From: Methanothrix sp.
GTDB taxonomy: Archaea; Halobacteriota; Methanosarcinia; Methanotrichales; Methanotrichaceae
DNA length: 9,951 nt
Assembly: GCA_003162615.1 (NCBI GenBank)
Contig: PMNG01000091.1
Location: 3,919-13,869 of the forward strand
Direction: 5' to 3'
Part shown: positions 1 to 5,847 of the stretch, in pieces
How positions within the stretch are numbered: position 1 is the first letter of the stretch
How the letters are laid out: the number at the start of each line of letters is the position of its first letter
Notes under the pieces: model-generated
Databases searched by the model: none
The model's input: only the letters and a program-made list of their open reading frames with translations
Told to the model about the DNA's origin: nothing
Program-made: the position numbers and the translations under genes

Positions 1-1040
1 GGATAAAACTCGGCCATGGCTCCGACGTCGCACGTTCCCTGGACGTTGTTCTGCCCTCGCATAGGCAGGATGCCTGCTCCTGGCCTTCCGATCTGGCCGC
101 ATATCAGGGCCAGGCCCACACAGGCTTTCACATTGTCTGTTCCGCACACATGCTGGGTAATTCCCATAGAGTAGAGAATCATAGAAGCAGGAGATTTAGC
201 GTAGGCTCTTGCAGCCTCTGCTATGTCCTCGGCTGGAACGCCCGTCAACTCCGCCGCCTCTTCCAAAGAGTAACCTTCCAGGCTCTTAGCGAGGTCGTTG
301 AAGCCCTCCGTTCTGGCGGTTATGAACTCATTGTCCGATAGGCCCTCGGCTATTATTACCTTCATCATTCCCCGGATGAGGTCTATATCGCTTCCCGGCT
401 TAATCCGCAGATGTATGTCCGACATCCAGGAGGTAGAGGTTATCCTTGGATCGGCAACGATGACCACAGCTCCATTGTCTTTGGCCCGATTAACCCACCT
501 GGACACCACCGGATGTGCCTCAGTGAAGTTGGTGCCGATGGCCAGGATGCACTTTGAGTTCTCCAGATCGACGAGGTTGTTGGTCATGGCACCGGTGCCC
601 AGGACTGAACCCAGGCCGACCACAGTCGGGGAATGGCACAGCCGGGCACAGTTGTCCACATTGGGCGACCCGAGATGGCGTGCCATCTTCTCCATCAAGT
701 AGTTCTCCTCGTTGTTGCACCTGGACGAAGCTAGAAAGCCCAGGGATTTTGGCCCGTAATTCTTGATGGCCTTGTCCAGATTTTTGGCTACGAGGTCCAG
801 AGCTTCATCCCATGATATCCGCACCCATTCGTCCCCCATTCTTCGTAACGGATAACGCAGCCGTTCCTCGTGGTTGAGGACCTCCAAAACGGCATTTCCC
901 TTGGGGCAGAGGGCCCCCTCGGAGGCGGGATGCTCGGGCAGGTACTTGATGCCGATCGCTTTATCCTTTTCAACCTCAATGTAATAAGCACAGCCAACCG
1001 CGCAGTATGGACACAACGATGGAATCAGTTTTTGGGCCAT
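1..1040 (-). CDS. fdhA: Formate dehydrogenase alpha subunit (molybdopterin oxidoreductase), C-terminus cut by window edge
   Basis: The gene reads from an ATG at 1040 leftwards without a stop to the window edge, giving the first 346 residues of a protein usually about 680 long. The N-terminus carries the 4Fe-4S motif C10-x2-C13-x3-C17 and then C45-P-K47-G, where the Lys is the conserved electron-relay residue. NVDNCARLCHSPT (about 127-139) holds C135, the expected Mo/W ligand (selenocysteine in some homologues, an ordinary TGC/TGT-type Cys here), followed by His136. Bis-MGD-binding stretches such as VADPR (195-199) and a GQIGRPGAG segment (315-323) follow. The family oxidises formate to CO2 in the cytoplasm and passes electrons through an F420-linked beta subunit (FdhB), which would lie beyond the left edge. 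The ATG has a near-perfect archaeal Shine-Dalgarno GGTGATC at 1045-1051. A related molybdopterin enzyme (e.g. FmdB/FwdB type) is less likely given the CARLCHSPT motif. Confidence 0.9.
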   Translation of the reverse strand, partial: MAQKLIPSLCPYCAVGCAYYIEVEKDKAIGIKYLPEHPASEGALCPKGNAVLEVLNHEERLRYPLRRMGDEWVRISWDEALDLVAKNLDKAIKNYGPKSLGFLASSRCNNEENYLMEKMARHLGSPNVDNCARLCHSPTVVGLGSVLGTGAMTNNLVDLENSKCILAIGTNFTEAHPVVSRWVNRAKDNGAVVIVADPRITSTSWMSDIHLRIKPGSDIDLIRGMMKVIIAEGLSDNEFITARTEGFNDLAKSLEGYSLEEAAELTGVPAEDIAEAARAYAKSPASMILYSMGITQHVCGTDNVKACVGLALICGQIGRPGAGILPMRGQNNVQGTCDVGAMAEFY

Positions 1041-1041
1041 A

Positions 1042-1179
1042 TCAGATCACCAGACACATAAAACAATCATTATTATTGCGAACGTCGAGACGGTTCGACG
1101 CAGAGCATCTTTTCCCCTCCCTGGTGAAACTCCCTCTACAGCCTTTGTAGATGGCTATCAACTCTTTGATCTCCTCCAT
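1042..1179 (-). CDS. Possible small Cys-containing protein (45 aa) directly upstream of fdhA
   Basis: An ATG at 1179 opens 45 codons ending in TGA at 1042-1044, one base before the fdhA ATG, so the fdhA Shine-Dalgarno lies inside its last codons. The peptide starts MEEIKELIAIYKGCRGS and has four cysteines (C14, C25, C39, C42), of which C39-F-M-C42 is a CxxC. A GGAG about 10 bases upstream could serve as ribosome site. The same frame stays open further upstream (residues RYKPAWSDFT just before the ATG), so the true start could be earlier, or this could be the remnant of a longer gene. The tight coupling to fdhA favours translation in the same mRNA. I do not recognise the family. A zinc- or iron-binding microprotein is only a guess, and a chance ORF in the fdhA leader cannot be excluded. 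Confidence 0.35.
   Translation of the reverse strand: MEEIKELIAIYKGCRGSFTREGKRCSASNRLDVRNNNDCFMCLVI
1045..1051 (-). promoter_or_regulatory. Shine-Dalgarno site of fdhA
   Basis: On the minus strand this reads GGTGATC, complementary to the conserved 3' end of archaeal 16S rRNA, four bases before the ATG at 1040. It fixes the fdhA start and is one of the clearest signs that the window is archaeal. Confidence 0.75.
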
Positions 1180-1272
1180 GGTAAAGTCACTCCAGGCAGG
1201 CTTATACCGTTGTAGAGGGTTAAGAAGTTTTGCTTGAAATGTTAACTTGGAAAGTTAGACGTAAACATAAAC

Positions 1273-1296
1273 GCTTATAACAATCGAATTTTCGAT
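1273..1296 (-). promoter_or_regulatory. Candidate TATA box and 14-bp dyad upstream of the fdhA unit
   Basis: The minus strand has TTATAAGC (1280-1273), which would place a transcription start near 1250 and leave a leader of roughly 70 bases before the small ORF. Immediately upstream is a perfect dyad ATCGAA-TT-TTCGAT (1283-1296) where a regulator could bind. The TATA match is moderate and other AT-rich hexamers occur nearby, so the assignment is tentative. Confidence 0.35.
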
Positions 1297-1321
1297 AACA
1301 TACTTGAGAAAGTTGTCGTCA

Positions 1322-1351
1322 GGCCTCTGTTATGTTGTAAAAATCGAGGCC
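1322..1351. repeat. Inverted repeat GGCCTC/GAGGCC with 18-base loop
   Basis: GGCCTC (1322-1327) and GAGGCC (1346-1351) can form a 6-bp all-GC-rich stem. It lies between the molbindin gene and the fdhA promoter. The loop contains a run of five T on the minus strand but no T-run follows the stem. It could be a second-line terminator or a regulatory site; nothing decides between these. Confidence 0.3.
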
Positions 1352-1378
1352 AGAAGCTATCAATGTAATAGGCCGATG

Positions 1379-1405
1379 TAGCCGATTTTCCTATGTTTCC
1401 GGCTA
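1379..1405 (-). terminator. Stem-loop just after the molbindin gene
   Basis: TAGCCG (1379-1384) and CGGCTA (1400-1405) form a 6-bp stem with a 15-base loop, starting about 15 bases after the molbindin stop codon. No long T-run follows, so it may be a weak terminator or only a 3'-end stabilising hairpin. Confidence 0.35.
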
Positions 1406-1419
1406 TGCCATCTGATCGA

Positions 1420-1629
1420 TCAATCGGTTGCAATCATCACATTGGTGGCTTTTATCACAACGTAGACCTCTTTGCCCTCTGTTAGATTCAGATTTTCAGC
1501 AGAGGTTTTGGTAATGACCGAGACGATCGTATCTCCACCTGGAAGCTCAACCGAAACTTCAGTGCTTACAGGGCCTTTCACTATCTTTTTCACTTTGCCT
1601 TTCAGGATATTTCTAGCGCTTATCTTCAT
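1420..1629 (-). CDS. Molbindin (Mop/TOBE-domain molybdate/tungstate-binding protein)
   Basis: The 69-residue protein is the size of a single Mop/TOBE domain. It begins MKISARNILKGKVKKIVKG and contains the typical beta-strand pattern VSVELPGGDTIVSVITKTSAENLNL and a closing VYVVIKATNVMIA, as in stand-alone molbindins that assemble into oligomers binding molybdate or tungstate in the cytoplasm. The ATG at 1629 is preceded by AAGGAG (1640-1645, 10 bases upstream). The same fold occurs in ModE and ModC C-termini, but there is no DNA-binding or ATPase part here. Its place upstream of fdhA on the same strand fits a role in storing or buffering the oxyanion for the Mo/W cofactor of formate dehydrogenase. 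A terminator-like hairpin lies between the two genes, so co-transcription is not certain. Confidence 0.85.
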   Translation of the reverse strand: MKISARNILKGKVKKIVKGPVSTEVSVELPGGDTIVSVITKTSAENLNLTEGKEVYVVIKATNVMIATD

Positions 1630-1879
1630 TAGAATCTTTCTCCTTTATCTGTACATATCCTTTTATGTTCACTATGGTTACTTACCTATCAGCATCCTAT
1701 TCCATATGAAACCTGCGAATCTATGAAAAGACGGCTTGTAAATCCCAAGGCGCATAGAAACAATTCTTGTGTGATCATACCGGCATGTTCGAACAATTTA
1801 ATTATCTTTAAGCATGATATTAATCCTCATAGCACTGTTTTTAATAATATATAATTATGTACATATCATTAAAACACAC

Positions 1880-1976
1880 CTTAGAGGATTTCGAATAACC
1901 TCAATTTCGCAATATTTGGTTTAAATAGTTTATATAGACAGGTCAGCTAATTAGGGGTTGTTCGAAATCCTCCTTA
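1880..1976. mobile_element. MITE-like element, 89 bp, with 17-bp terminal inverted repeats and CTTA flanks
   Basis: The left end GAGGATTTCGAATAACC (1884-1900) and the inverted right end (1956-1972, reading GAGGATTTCGAACAACC on the minus strand) match at 16 of 17 positions. Directly outside both ends lies the same tetranucleotide CTTA (1880-1883 and 1973-1976), as expected for a 4-bp target-site duplication. The 55-base interior is AT-rich, contains TTTATATA, and codes for nothing. This is the anatomy of a miniature inverted-repeat element moved by a transposase elsewhere in the genome. A 4-bp flank match can occur by chance, and I cannot name the parent IS family. Confidence 0.55.
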
Positions 1977-2174
1977 GTTGTTTTCGTACTACAGGGCTAC
2001 CGCAAACTATAGAAAAGAAGAGGCTCAATTGGAACAAATCACATAGAGGTTAAGTATGAAAAATAAAGGATCAAGAGCAAAAAATCTAAAACCGAAAGGC
2101 GCAAGAAAGGAACGCTCAAGACTAAGAAGTAAAAGAGGAAAAACCTCATCTATCACCACCTCTTGAGGTTGCGC

Positions 2175-2210
2175 GTAGTTTGCGTTGCGGAGCATCTCCG
2201 CCACAACTAC
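2175..2210. repeat. Two-tier stem-loop
   Basis: Outer arms GTAGTT (2175-2180) and AACTAC (2205-2210) enclose inner arms GCGGAG (2187-2192) and CTCCGC (2196-2201) with a CAT loop, so a 12-bp interrupted hairpin or cruciform is possible. It is more GC-rich than its surroundings. It could be the end of a mobile element or a small structured RNA; the strand and function are unknown. Confidence 0.4.
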
Positions 2211-2262
2211 AGGCTTTTCGCGCCACCCTACCTTCTGCATATCGAATAAATTAATTACTTTT

Positions 2263-2270
2263 AAAAACCC
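2263..2270 (-). terminator. T-run after the arsM operon
   Basis: On the minus strand the stop codon at 2271 is followed by GGGGTTTTT and then AT-rich sequence. A pyrimidine/T run is the usual archaeal termination signal, and this one would end the HgcC-like/arsM/flavin reductase transcript. Confidence 0.4.
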
Positions 2271-2338
2271 CTATCTCTTAAGAACTTCATTCATGACTGG
2301 ACCAAGCATAGACTTCACTATCCTCTCAAGCTTCTCGA
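2271..2338 (-). pseudogene. Duplicated 3' end of the HgcC-like AbrB gene (21 codons plus stop)
   Basis: These 68 bases match 3809-3876 at 65 of 68 positions by eye. They encode EKLERIVKSMLGPVMNEVLKR and a TAG stop, against EKLESMVKSMLGPVMDEVLKR in the intact gene. All three base changes alter the amino acid. Only the C-terminal 21 codons are present; the swapped-hairpin DNA-binding part is missing, so this is a remnant. It lies in another frame from the flavin reductase gene, which it overlaps and whose final codons and stop it supplies. It is probably left from a second, once complete AbrB-like gene or from an unequal recombination. Confidence 0.7.
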
Positions 2339-2910
2339 TCCCCTCTTCCTATCGTAAACGCCTTTCCCAGGTTTTTCCCAATACCATGATAGCTCCAGCT
2401 TTCCGGAGCAAATATAATCGGCCTCACTTTTTCGATCATGGGCAGGCCGTCATCTCCAAGCACGTCTCCTTCAGCCTTTACATCCACGATCTCCCCGATG
2501 AACTGAGTGTGCAGCCCAATCTCAACAGCATTGAGCAGCCTGCACTCCAGGATCAGGGGGAACTCTTTGACGTAAGGCGCATCCACAAGCTCGCTCTTGA
2601 CTGGAGTCAGTCCGGCCCTAGAAAGCTTGTCTACATCCCTGCCTGATGCAATCCCAAAATAATCCGCCGCTTTAGCATGATCCTCGGAGGGAACATTGAC
2701 TGTGAAGGCCTTTCGTTCCATGATATTTCCATATGTGTAGGTGGCCTTTCGGAGGGAGACTCCAACGCACGGAGGTGCTGAGCAGCATATCCCTGCCCAG
2801 GCAGCGGTCATTACGTTGGCTTTTCCATCCTTATCGTAAGTCCCAATCACCAGAACAGGTGTGGGATAGATTATGGTTTTAGCGCCCAAAGATTTTTTCA
2901 TGATTTCCAT
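2326..2910 (-). CDS. Flavin reductase-like FMN-binding protein
   Basis: The 194-residue product has the split-barrel flavin reductase fold: MKKSLGAKTIIYPTPVLVIGTYD at the start, the flavin-binding NVMTAAW segment (32-38) followed by ICCSAPPCVGVSLRKATYT, then FTVNVPSEDHA (69-79) and the family-typical C-terminal YHGIGKNLGKAF. These cytoplasmic proteins bind FMN and pass electrons from reduced cofactors to flavin or to a partner. The gene follows arsM after 28 bases, so it probably belongs to the methylation operon and might reduce pentavalent methylated arsenicals or thiol partners, but that role is inference. Two starts are possible: ATG 2910, or ATG 2901 (191 residues) with GAGATG six bases upstream, which looks better. 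The last residues REA and the stop are read from the duplicated AbrB remnant, so the original C-terminus has been replaced, with little loss of length. Confidence 0.82.
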   Translation of the reverse strand: MEIMKKSLGAKTIIYPTPVLVIGTYDKDGKANVMTAAWAGICCSAPPCVGVSLRKATYTYGNIMERKAFTVNVPSEDHAKAADYFGIASGRDVDKLSRAGLTPVKSELVDAPYVKEFPLILECRLLNAVEIGLHTQFIGEIVDVKAEGDVLGDDGLPMIEKVRPIIFAPESWSYHGIGKNLGKAFTIGRGDREA

Positions 2911-2938
2911 CTCATTTCAGTTGTTCACGTAGTCCACA

Positions 2939-3769
2939 TTAAGGCTTTGAATTTGGCTTAATGGCACCGACTTTGACGCTGGAAATCGAATTCTGAACCA
3001 TTTTCAGTTGCTCAGGAGTTCCCTTCAAGCTTTTCAAGATTGCCTGGCCTGTTGGATCGTTGGTCATACAATCTAAGGGAAAAACCGTTTCGTCGATCAC
3101 AGTCACATCCCCGAATCCAGCGGATTTTATTGCACCCAGATATCTGTCCTTGGTTGCGGCACCCGCGATACAGCCAACGTAGGCTTCGATCGAATCCTTC
3201 ACAAAATCCGGAAGTTTCTTTAGAAGGACTATATCCGAGACCATCAGCCTGCCACCCGGCTTGAGCACCCTAAATGCTTCTTTAAAGGCTTTGTCCTTAT
3301 TTGGCACGAGGTTGATGACGCAGTTTGAGATGATCACATCAATGGTACTATCTTCGACCGGCAGGTTCTCGATCTCCCCTTGTCTGAACTCTACATTTTT
3401 ATAGCCGCCCTTGGAGGCGTTGTCTCTAGCCCGAGCGACCATCTCCACAGTCATATCGACACCTATGACTCTGCCCTCTGGCCCGACCTTATTTGAAGCA
3501 AGGAAACAATCGAAGCCTGCACCAGAGCCTAGATCCAAAACAGTCTCCCCAGCTTTTATCGATGCAAGGGCTGTAGGATTGCCGCAGCCTAATCCCAGGT
3601 TAGATCCCGAGGGCACAGCCTCCAGATCTTCATCTGTATAGCCGATTCTCTTGCTTATCTCCTTGGGCTTGGATGTTCCGCAACACGCCGACGAGCAGCA
3701 AGAACCGTTCTGTTTTGCAACTCGAGCGTAATTTTCTCTTACAACCAACTTTACTTCTTGATCTTCCAT
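2939..3769 (-). CDS. arsM: Arsenite S-adenosylmethionine methyltransferase
   Basis: This 276-residue enzyme methylates As(III) to mono-, di- and possibly trimethylated species using S-adenosylmethionine. The SAM-binding motif I is VLDLGSGAGFD (77-87), with the acidic GVDM (103-106) after it. The three cysteines that bind arsenite in ArsM/AS3MT are all present: C62 in LGLGCGNP, C150 in ISNCVINL and C200 in YVGCIAG. The post-motif VLKPGGRLMVSDIV (168-181) is typical. A Cys-rich N-terminal stretch CCSSACC (C24, C25, C29, C30) is common in microbial ArsM and may deliver arsenic. AGGTGA lies a few bases before the ATG. The gene follows the HgcC-like gene by 39 bases and precedes the flavin reductase by 28, consistent with one operon. 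Full-length, no damage seen. Confidence 0.95.
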   Translation of the reverse strand: MEDQEVKLVVRENYARVAKQNGSCCSSACCGTSKPKEISKRIGYTDEDLEAVPSGSNLGLGCGNPTALASIKAGETVLDLGSGAGFDCFLASNKVGPEGRVIGVDMTVEMVARARDNASKGGYKNVEFRQGEIENLPVEDSTIDVIISNCVINLVPNKDKAFKEAFRVLKPGGRLMVSDIVLLKKLPDFVKDSIEAYVGCIAGAATKDRYLGAIKSAGFGDVTVIDETVFPLDCMTNDPTGQAILKSLKGTPEQLKMVQNSISSVKVGAIKPNSKP

Positions 3770-3808
3770 ATATTCACCTTCATTTAAAATAATTTGGTTA
3801 AAATATCG

Positions 3809-4084
3809 CTATCTCTTAAGAACTTCATCCATGACTGGACCAAGCATAGACTTCACCATGCTCTCAAGCTTCTCGACCTTGATCAAGGAAAGACAACAGA
3901 TCTCTCCATCCTTTTCCATGCTGACCAAAGCCAGCTTATCTCCCGCTCCTATCTTTGCCCTCTCCCGGATCTCTTTCGGAAGCACCATCTGGCCTCTCTC
4001 ATCCACGCCCACGATTGACTCCACCTTGCAGCAGCTCATCATGTCAGACGCGCAGCAAGGTCCTTTCTTACCTTCAGATGTCAC
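3809..4084 (-). CDS. HgcC-like (HgcAB-associated type) AbrB-fold transcription factor, Cys-rich
   Basis: With a GTG start at 4084 the protein has 91 residues. Residues 20-60 form an AbrB/SpoVT/MazE swapped-hairpin DNA-binding domain (KVESIVGVDERGQMVLPKEIRERAKIGAGDKLALV core). It is preceded by two cysteine pairs (C10-C11, C18-C19), followed by a third pair in ICCLSL (C63-C64) and a helical C-terminal tail ending in LGPVMDEVLKR. This is the pattern of the family annotated as HgcAB-associated, found beside mercury methylation genes and also beside arsM. No hgcA or hgcB is present here. The cysteines could sense As(III) or another soft metal. The TTG at 4090 would abut the GAGGT site (4091-4095) with no spacing; the GTG at 4084 has a six-base spacer and is preferred. 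It is the first gene of the arsM operon, so autoregulation is likely (inference). Confidence 0.85.
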   Translation of the reverse strand: MTSEGKKGPCCASDMMSCCKVESIVGVDERGQMVLPKEIRERAKIGAGDKLALVSMEKDGEICCLSLIKVEKLESMVKSMLGPVMDEVLKR

Positions 4085-4090
4085 GAACAA

Positions 4091-4158
4091 ACCTCAGGCA
4101 TCTACTGTAGCCTCTGAGTATTTAATCCTTTCTGATAAATCTGAATATGCTGATATTC
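4091..4158 (-). promoter_or_regulatory. Promoter of the HgcC-like/arsM operon with an upstream dyad
   Basis: Reading the minus strand: an inverted repeat GAATAT-CAGC-ATATTC (4158-4143), a purine-rich BRE-like AGAAAGG, the TATA box ATTAAATA (4126-4119), a small dyad CTAC-A-GTAG (4110-4102) at the expected start site, and the Shine-Dalgarno GAGGT (4095-4091). TATA spacing predicts transcription starting near 4096, giving a very short leader that includes the ribosome site. The dyads are natural operator candidates for ArsR or the HgcC-like protein. Confidence 0.55.
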
Positions 4159-4287
4159 GTGAACGTGAACTACTACGCTTTGACCAACGAAAACAAGTCG
4201 ACTCACGATTGCTTCAGATATGTGTTTGGCATTGTTGAAATAATGAGGGCAAGCCGCTTCTCCCCTGAGCTACCAAAGCCTTTCGTC

Positions 4288-4319
4288 AAAAATTCTTAAA
4301 CATTCTACATTCTTTTAAG
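4288..4319 (-). terminator. Stem-loop and T-run after the disulfide reductase gene
   Basis: On the minus strand CTTAAA (4319-4314) and TTTAAG (4300-4295) form a 6-bp stem with a loop holding a tandem AGAATGT/AGAATGT, followed at once by AATTTTTG (T-run 4292-4288). It lies 25 bases after the stop at 4345 and separates this gene from the HgcC-like operon promoter. Confidence 0.55.
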
Positions 4320-4344
4320 CTTCGAACGGATTACAATAAGGCTC

Positions 4345-5775
4345 TCATGCATCCGGCACATGCTCCTTCTGTTCTTGCTTACTTTCGGCCTTACCTTCAT
4401 GATATGGATGCTCTAATTCGGAGAATGCCTGGATCATTACCTCACTTATCGTGGGATGTATGATCTGTGACCTCGTCATTGGAGCTAGATCCCGACTATC
4501 GGTATTCATGAGGTAAACCATCTGCTGAACAAGCTCTGGAGCTTCTGTTCCCACTACAGAGCAGCCAAGGATCTTTCCTGTATTCTCCTCTACTACTACT
4601 TTTGCGAAGCCCTTTTCTTCGGCCATAGCAATCCCCTTTGCTACGTCGGTGTACCTGGCCCTGCCAACGAGTATTTTGTATCCTGCTGCCATTGCCTCAG
4701 CTTCTGTAAGCCCAACGCCTGCCACCTGTGGGTGGGTGAAGACTGCATGGGGAACGGCATGTTGATCGTTTATCTGCTTCTCTTCTTCGAACATATTGTG
4801 GGATACTACATCCGCTTCGTAGTTGGCGGTGTGTCTAAACATGTGTTTTCCCAGGGCATCGCCAATGGCACATATTCCCGGCTTAGTGGTCTCCAGGTAA
4901 TCGTTAACCTTTATCCATCCATGCTGGTCCGTCTTCACGCCTGTTTTTTCAGGTTTAAAAAGGTCTGAGTTTGACATCCGGCCAGAAGCCACCAAGATTT
5001 CGTCGGCCTCGAATCTATATACCTTATTATCGAGACGGTTCCGGGCTGAGACGATCTTCTTTCCACCTTCAATTTCGACTTTCACGGCTTCGTGATTGGT
5101 ACGGACCTTCATGTTCTTTGATAGAACCTCTGTGACGATGCTGCGAATCTCAGGGTCCTCATTCATCAGGACTTGCGGGCTTCTTCCCAGGATAGTCACA
5201 TCGGTGCCCATGGCAGAGAAGAAATGGCCGTACTCACATCCAATGTATCCTGCGCCTATTATTATCAAGCTTTTTGGCAACTTCTCAAGGTTCAGAAGGG
5301 TAATATGGTCAAGATAGCCTACCTCCTTAAGGCCGGGTATTGATGGAATAAGCTCTCTACTTCCTGAGGCTATGACGATCCTGGGTGCGGTGATTGTTTT
5401 GTCTCCGACCTTCAATGTATAATCACCGATGAACTCTGAATTATCTTTATACCAGGTCAGTTTTTCTGATGATCTGACCGAGTCCTCAATTGCTTTTTTC
5501 GAACTTTCCACGACCGATCGCATACGGCTCATAATCTTCTGGAAATCTATCCTGTTTATGCTCCCCTCGATACCTACAGCCCTGGCGTCCTGAAGGGTCC
5601 TTATTACATCTGCGGGATAGATCAGCATCTTGGAGGGGAGGCATCCATTATTCAGGCAGGTTCCGCCCATCAGACCGTGGTCGATCACGGCGACCTTCAT
5701 ATCATTCTGTAGGGCATTGGAGGCCACGCGCATTCCAGCTCCTGAGCCGACAACGATAACATCGTATTTTTTCAT
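4345..5775 (-). CDS. Dihydrolipoamide dehydrogenase/mercuric reductase-like flavoprotein disulfide reductase
   Basis: A 476-residue class I pyridine nucleotide-disulfide oxidoreductase. The FAD-binding N-terminus is VIVVGSGAGM, with the redox-active disulfide GGTCLNNGCLPSK (C40 and C45). A second dinucleotide site IIIGAGYIGCEYG (about 171-183) binds NAD(P)H. The FAD motif CAIGDALG (301-308) follows, and the C-terminal base is H440 in IIHPTISE with E445. It lacks the C-terminal Cys pair and the N-terminal heavy-metal domain of true MerA, so Hg(II) reduction is unlikely. No lipoyl-dependent complex genes are next to it. The position inside the arsenic island suggests it reduces a disulfide or a small-molecule thiol used by ArsC or ArsM, which is inference. 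The ATG has GAGGT four bases upstream. The charged tail KAESKQEQKEHVPDA is unusual but short. It is set off by its own upstream region and terminators, so it is probably transcribed alone. Confidence 0.87.
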   Translation of the reverse strand: MKKYDVIVVGSGAGMRVASNALQNDMKVAVIDHGLMGGTCLNNGCLPSKMLIYPADVIRTLQDARAVGIEGSINRIDFQKIMSRMRSVVESSKKAIEDSVRSSEKLTWYKDNSEFIGDYTLKVGDKTITAPRIVIASGSRELIPSIPGLKEVGYLDHITLLNLEKLPKSLIIIGAGYIGCEYGHFFSAMGTDVTILGRSPQVLMNEDPEIRSIVTEVLSKNMKVRTNHEAVKVEIEGGKKIVSARNRLDNKVYRFEADEILVASGRMSNSDLFKPEKTGVKTDQHGWIKVNDYLETTKPGICAIGDALGKHMFRHTANYEADVVSHNMFEEEKQINDQHAVPHAVFTHPQVAGVGLTEAEAMAAGYKILVGRARYTDVAKGIAMAEEKGFAKVVVEENTGKILGCSVVGTEAPELVQQMVYLMNTDSRDLAPMTRSQIIHPTISEVMIQAFSELEHPYHEGKAESKQEQKEHVPDA

Positions 5776-5847
5776 GGTACCTCTCTCTCAAACTTGTAAT
5801 TTCTGAACCGGCATCCGGCCTTAGCAATAGTATGGTAGCTAGGAGTT

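Larger units (their letters stand above)
1630..2262. other. Gene-poor, AT-rich stretch with a mobile-element remnant
   Basis: No convincing gene is visible in these 630 bases. They contain the molbindin leader, a 10-bp perfect palindrome TGTTCGAACA (1786-1795), the 89-bp inverted-repeat element at 1884-1972, a purine-rich tract on the plus strand (about 2010-2150) and a two-tier stem-loop (2175-2210). The ORFs that do occur (minus 2025-2240, plus 2056-2166) overlap each other on opposite strands and have low-complexity composition, so neither is called as a gene. Confidence 0.6.

Noticed and set aside
127..139. Selenocysteine at the formate dehydrogenase metal ligand
   Set aside because: The ligand codon at C135 (genomic position about 636-638) is a normal Cys codon, not TGA.
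298..702. 134-codon plus-strand ORF
   Set aside because: It is the antisense shadow of the formate dehydrogenase gene, whose minus-strand frame has clear catalytic motifs.
1322..1405. Molybdenum-cofactor riboswitch upstream of fdhA
   Set aside because: Only two simple hairpins are seen, without the conserved core of the bacterial Moco riboswitch, and this RNA is not known in archaea to my knowledge.
2025..2240. 71-codon minus-strand ORF starting MQKVGWREKPVVVAEMLRN
   Set aside because: The second half is a Leu/Phe-rich translation of the opposite purine tract, there is no Shine-Dalgarno before the ATG, and part of it is the two-tier stem-loop. The first 35 residues could be a gene fragment, but I do not recognise them.
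2185..2646. 153-codon plus-strand ORF
   Set aside because: Antisense to the flavin reductase and the AbrB remnant; no recognisable domain.
4345..5775. Mercuric reductase (merA) assignment
   Set aside because: The redox disulfide fits, but the C-terminal Cys pair that binds Hg(II) and the N-terminal metal domain are missing, and there is no merR/merB nearby.
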